Assembly (NCBI GenBank): GCA_049965775.1
Contig: JBMFVX010000065.1
Location: forward strand, 1 to 15,620
Source of the DNA: JABEVB01 sp049965775
GTDB lineage: Bacteria; Planctomycetota; Phycisphaerae; WQYP01
DNA: 15,620 bases
Reading direction: 5' to 3'
Shown here piece after piece: positions 15,479 to 15,620 of this stretch. Made by a program: the position numbers and the translations under genes. The notes under the pieces were generated by a model, which was given only the letters and a program-made list of their open reading frames with translations, had not been told where the DNA came from and did not search any database. Numbering within the stretch: the stretch's first letter is position 1; every line of letters begins with the position of its first letter.

Positions 15479-15554
15479 AAGTTGTGGACGGAGAAAAAGA
15501 GGCGGCGTAACCTAAAGGTGTGAATTTTCTGTCTTTTTTTAGGAGTACGCCACC

Positions 15555-15620
15555 ATGGAAAAGAGTATGACCGAAATGATGAAGTTTTCAACGCTCGGAT
15601 TCAGCGATGCCCTGACGGAG
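15555..15620 (+). CDS. probable DEAD-box RNA helicase, 5' end only
   Basis: An ATG at 15555 is preceded by TTTAGGAG with 9 bases of spacing and opens a frame that runs off the window after 22 codons. The visible peptide, ending MMKFSTLGFSDALTE, matches the start of DEAD-box helicases, where a conserved Phe followed by LxL(F)xxxL precedes the Q motif. Such proteins unwind RNA duplexes in ribosome assembly, mRNA decay or cold adaptation. Only the N-terminus is visible, so the helicase call rests on a short pattern; a transposase of an adjacent element is the main alternative. The two C-terminal transposase fragments end just upstream on the other strand, so its promoter must lie within about 15480-15554 or in the IS remnant. 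Confidence 0.5.
   Translation, partial: MEKSMTEMMKFSTLGFSDALTE

Overview
The window is an ordinary bacterial chromosomal segment: moderately GC-rich, with GC-biased third codon positions and mostly housekeeping genes, bracketed by decaying insertion sequences. The gene set and protein style (a short four-domain S1 protein, a DUF2293 protein, TyrRS of the bacterial S4-tailed type, TTG and GTG starts, many intergenic remnants) would suit a planctomycete of the Phycisphaerae type. That placement is inference from impressions; no rRNA is present to settle it.

Layout, left to right. 1-985: the 3' part of an ISKra4-like transposase (+). 1067-3939: three minus-strand genes, ybjQ-type (3607-3939), an exported helical-repeat protein (2447-3475) and aroA (1067-2374). 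3940-4536: a divergent regulatory region with a promoter for ybjQ, an opposing promoter whose spacer is a perfect palindrome, an intrinsic terminator and a possible 46-codon ORF. 4537-6540: DAHP synthase and a solitary beta-class DNA methyltransferase (+). 6593-7345: a DUF2293 protein with a four-Cys cluster (-). 7690-7773: tRNA-Leu(GAG) (-) with its own extended -10 promoter. 8111-9478: a four-domain S1 protein (-), divergent from tyrS (9697-10941, +). tyrS overlaps tail-to-tail with a MATE transporter gene (10925-12355, -). 12471-13591: the rplM-rpsI operon (-) with a strong terminator. 13592-14487: intergenic DNA holding a protein-like remnant. 14488-15480: C-terminal fragments of two different transposases lying end to end (-). 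15555-15620: the first 22 codons of a probable DEAD-box helicase (+).

Functional links: DAHP synthase (first shikimate step) and EPSP synthase (sixth step) lie about 2.2 kb apart on opposite strands. tRNA-Leu, tyrS, S1, L13, S9 and the probable RNA helicase form a loose translation and RNA neighbourhood. I found no CRISPR array, prophage, toxin-antitoxin pair or biosynthetic cluster, and no convincing new multi-gene system. The most promising unexplained element is the promoter-palindrome-terminator unit at 4101-4297 upstream of DAHP synthase, which could be a small RNA or an attenuated leader.
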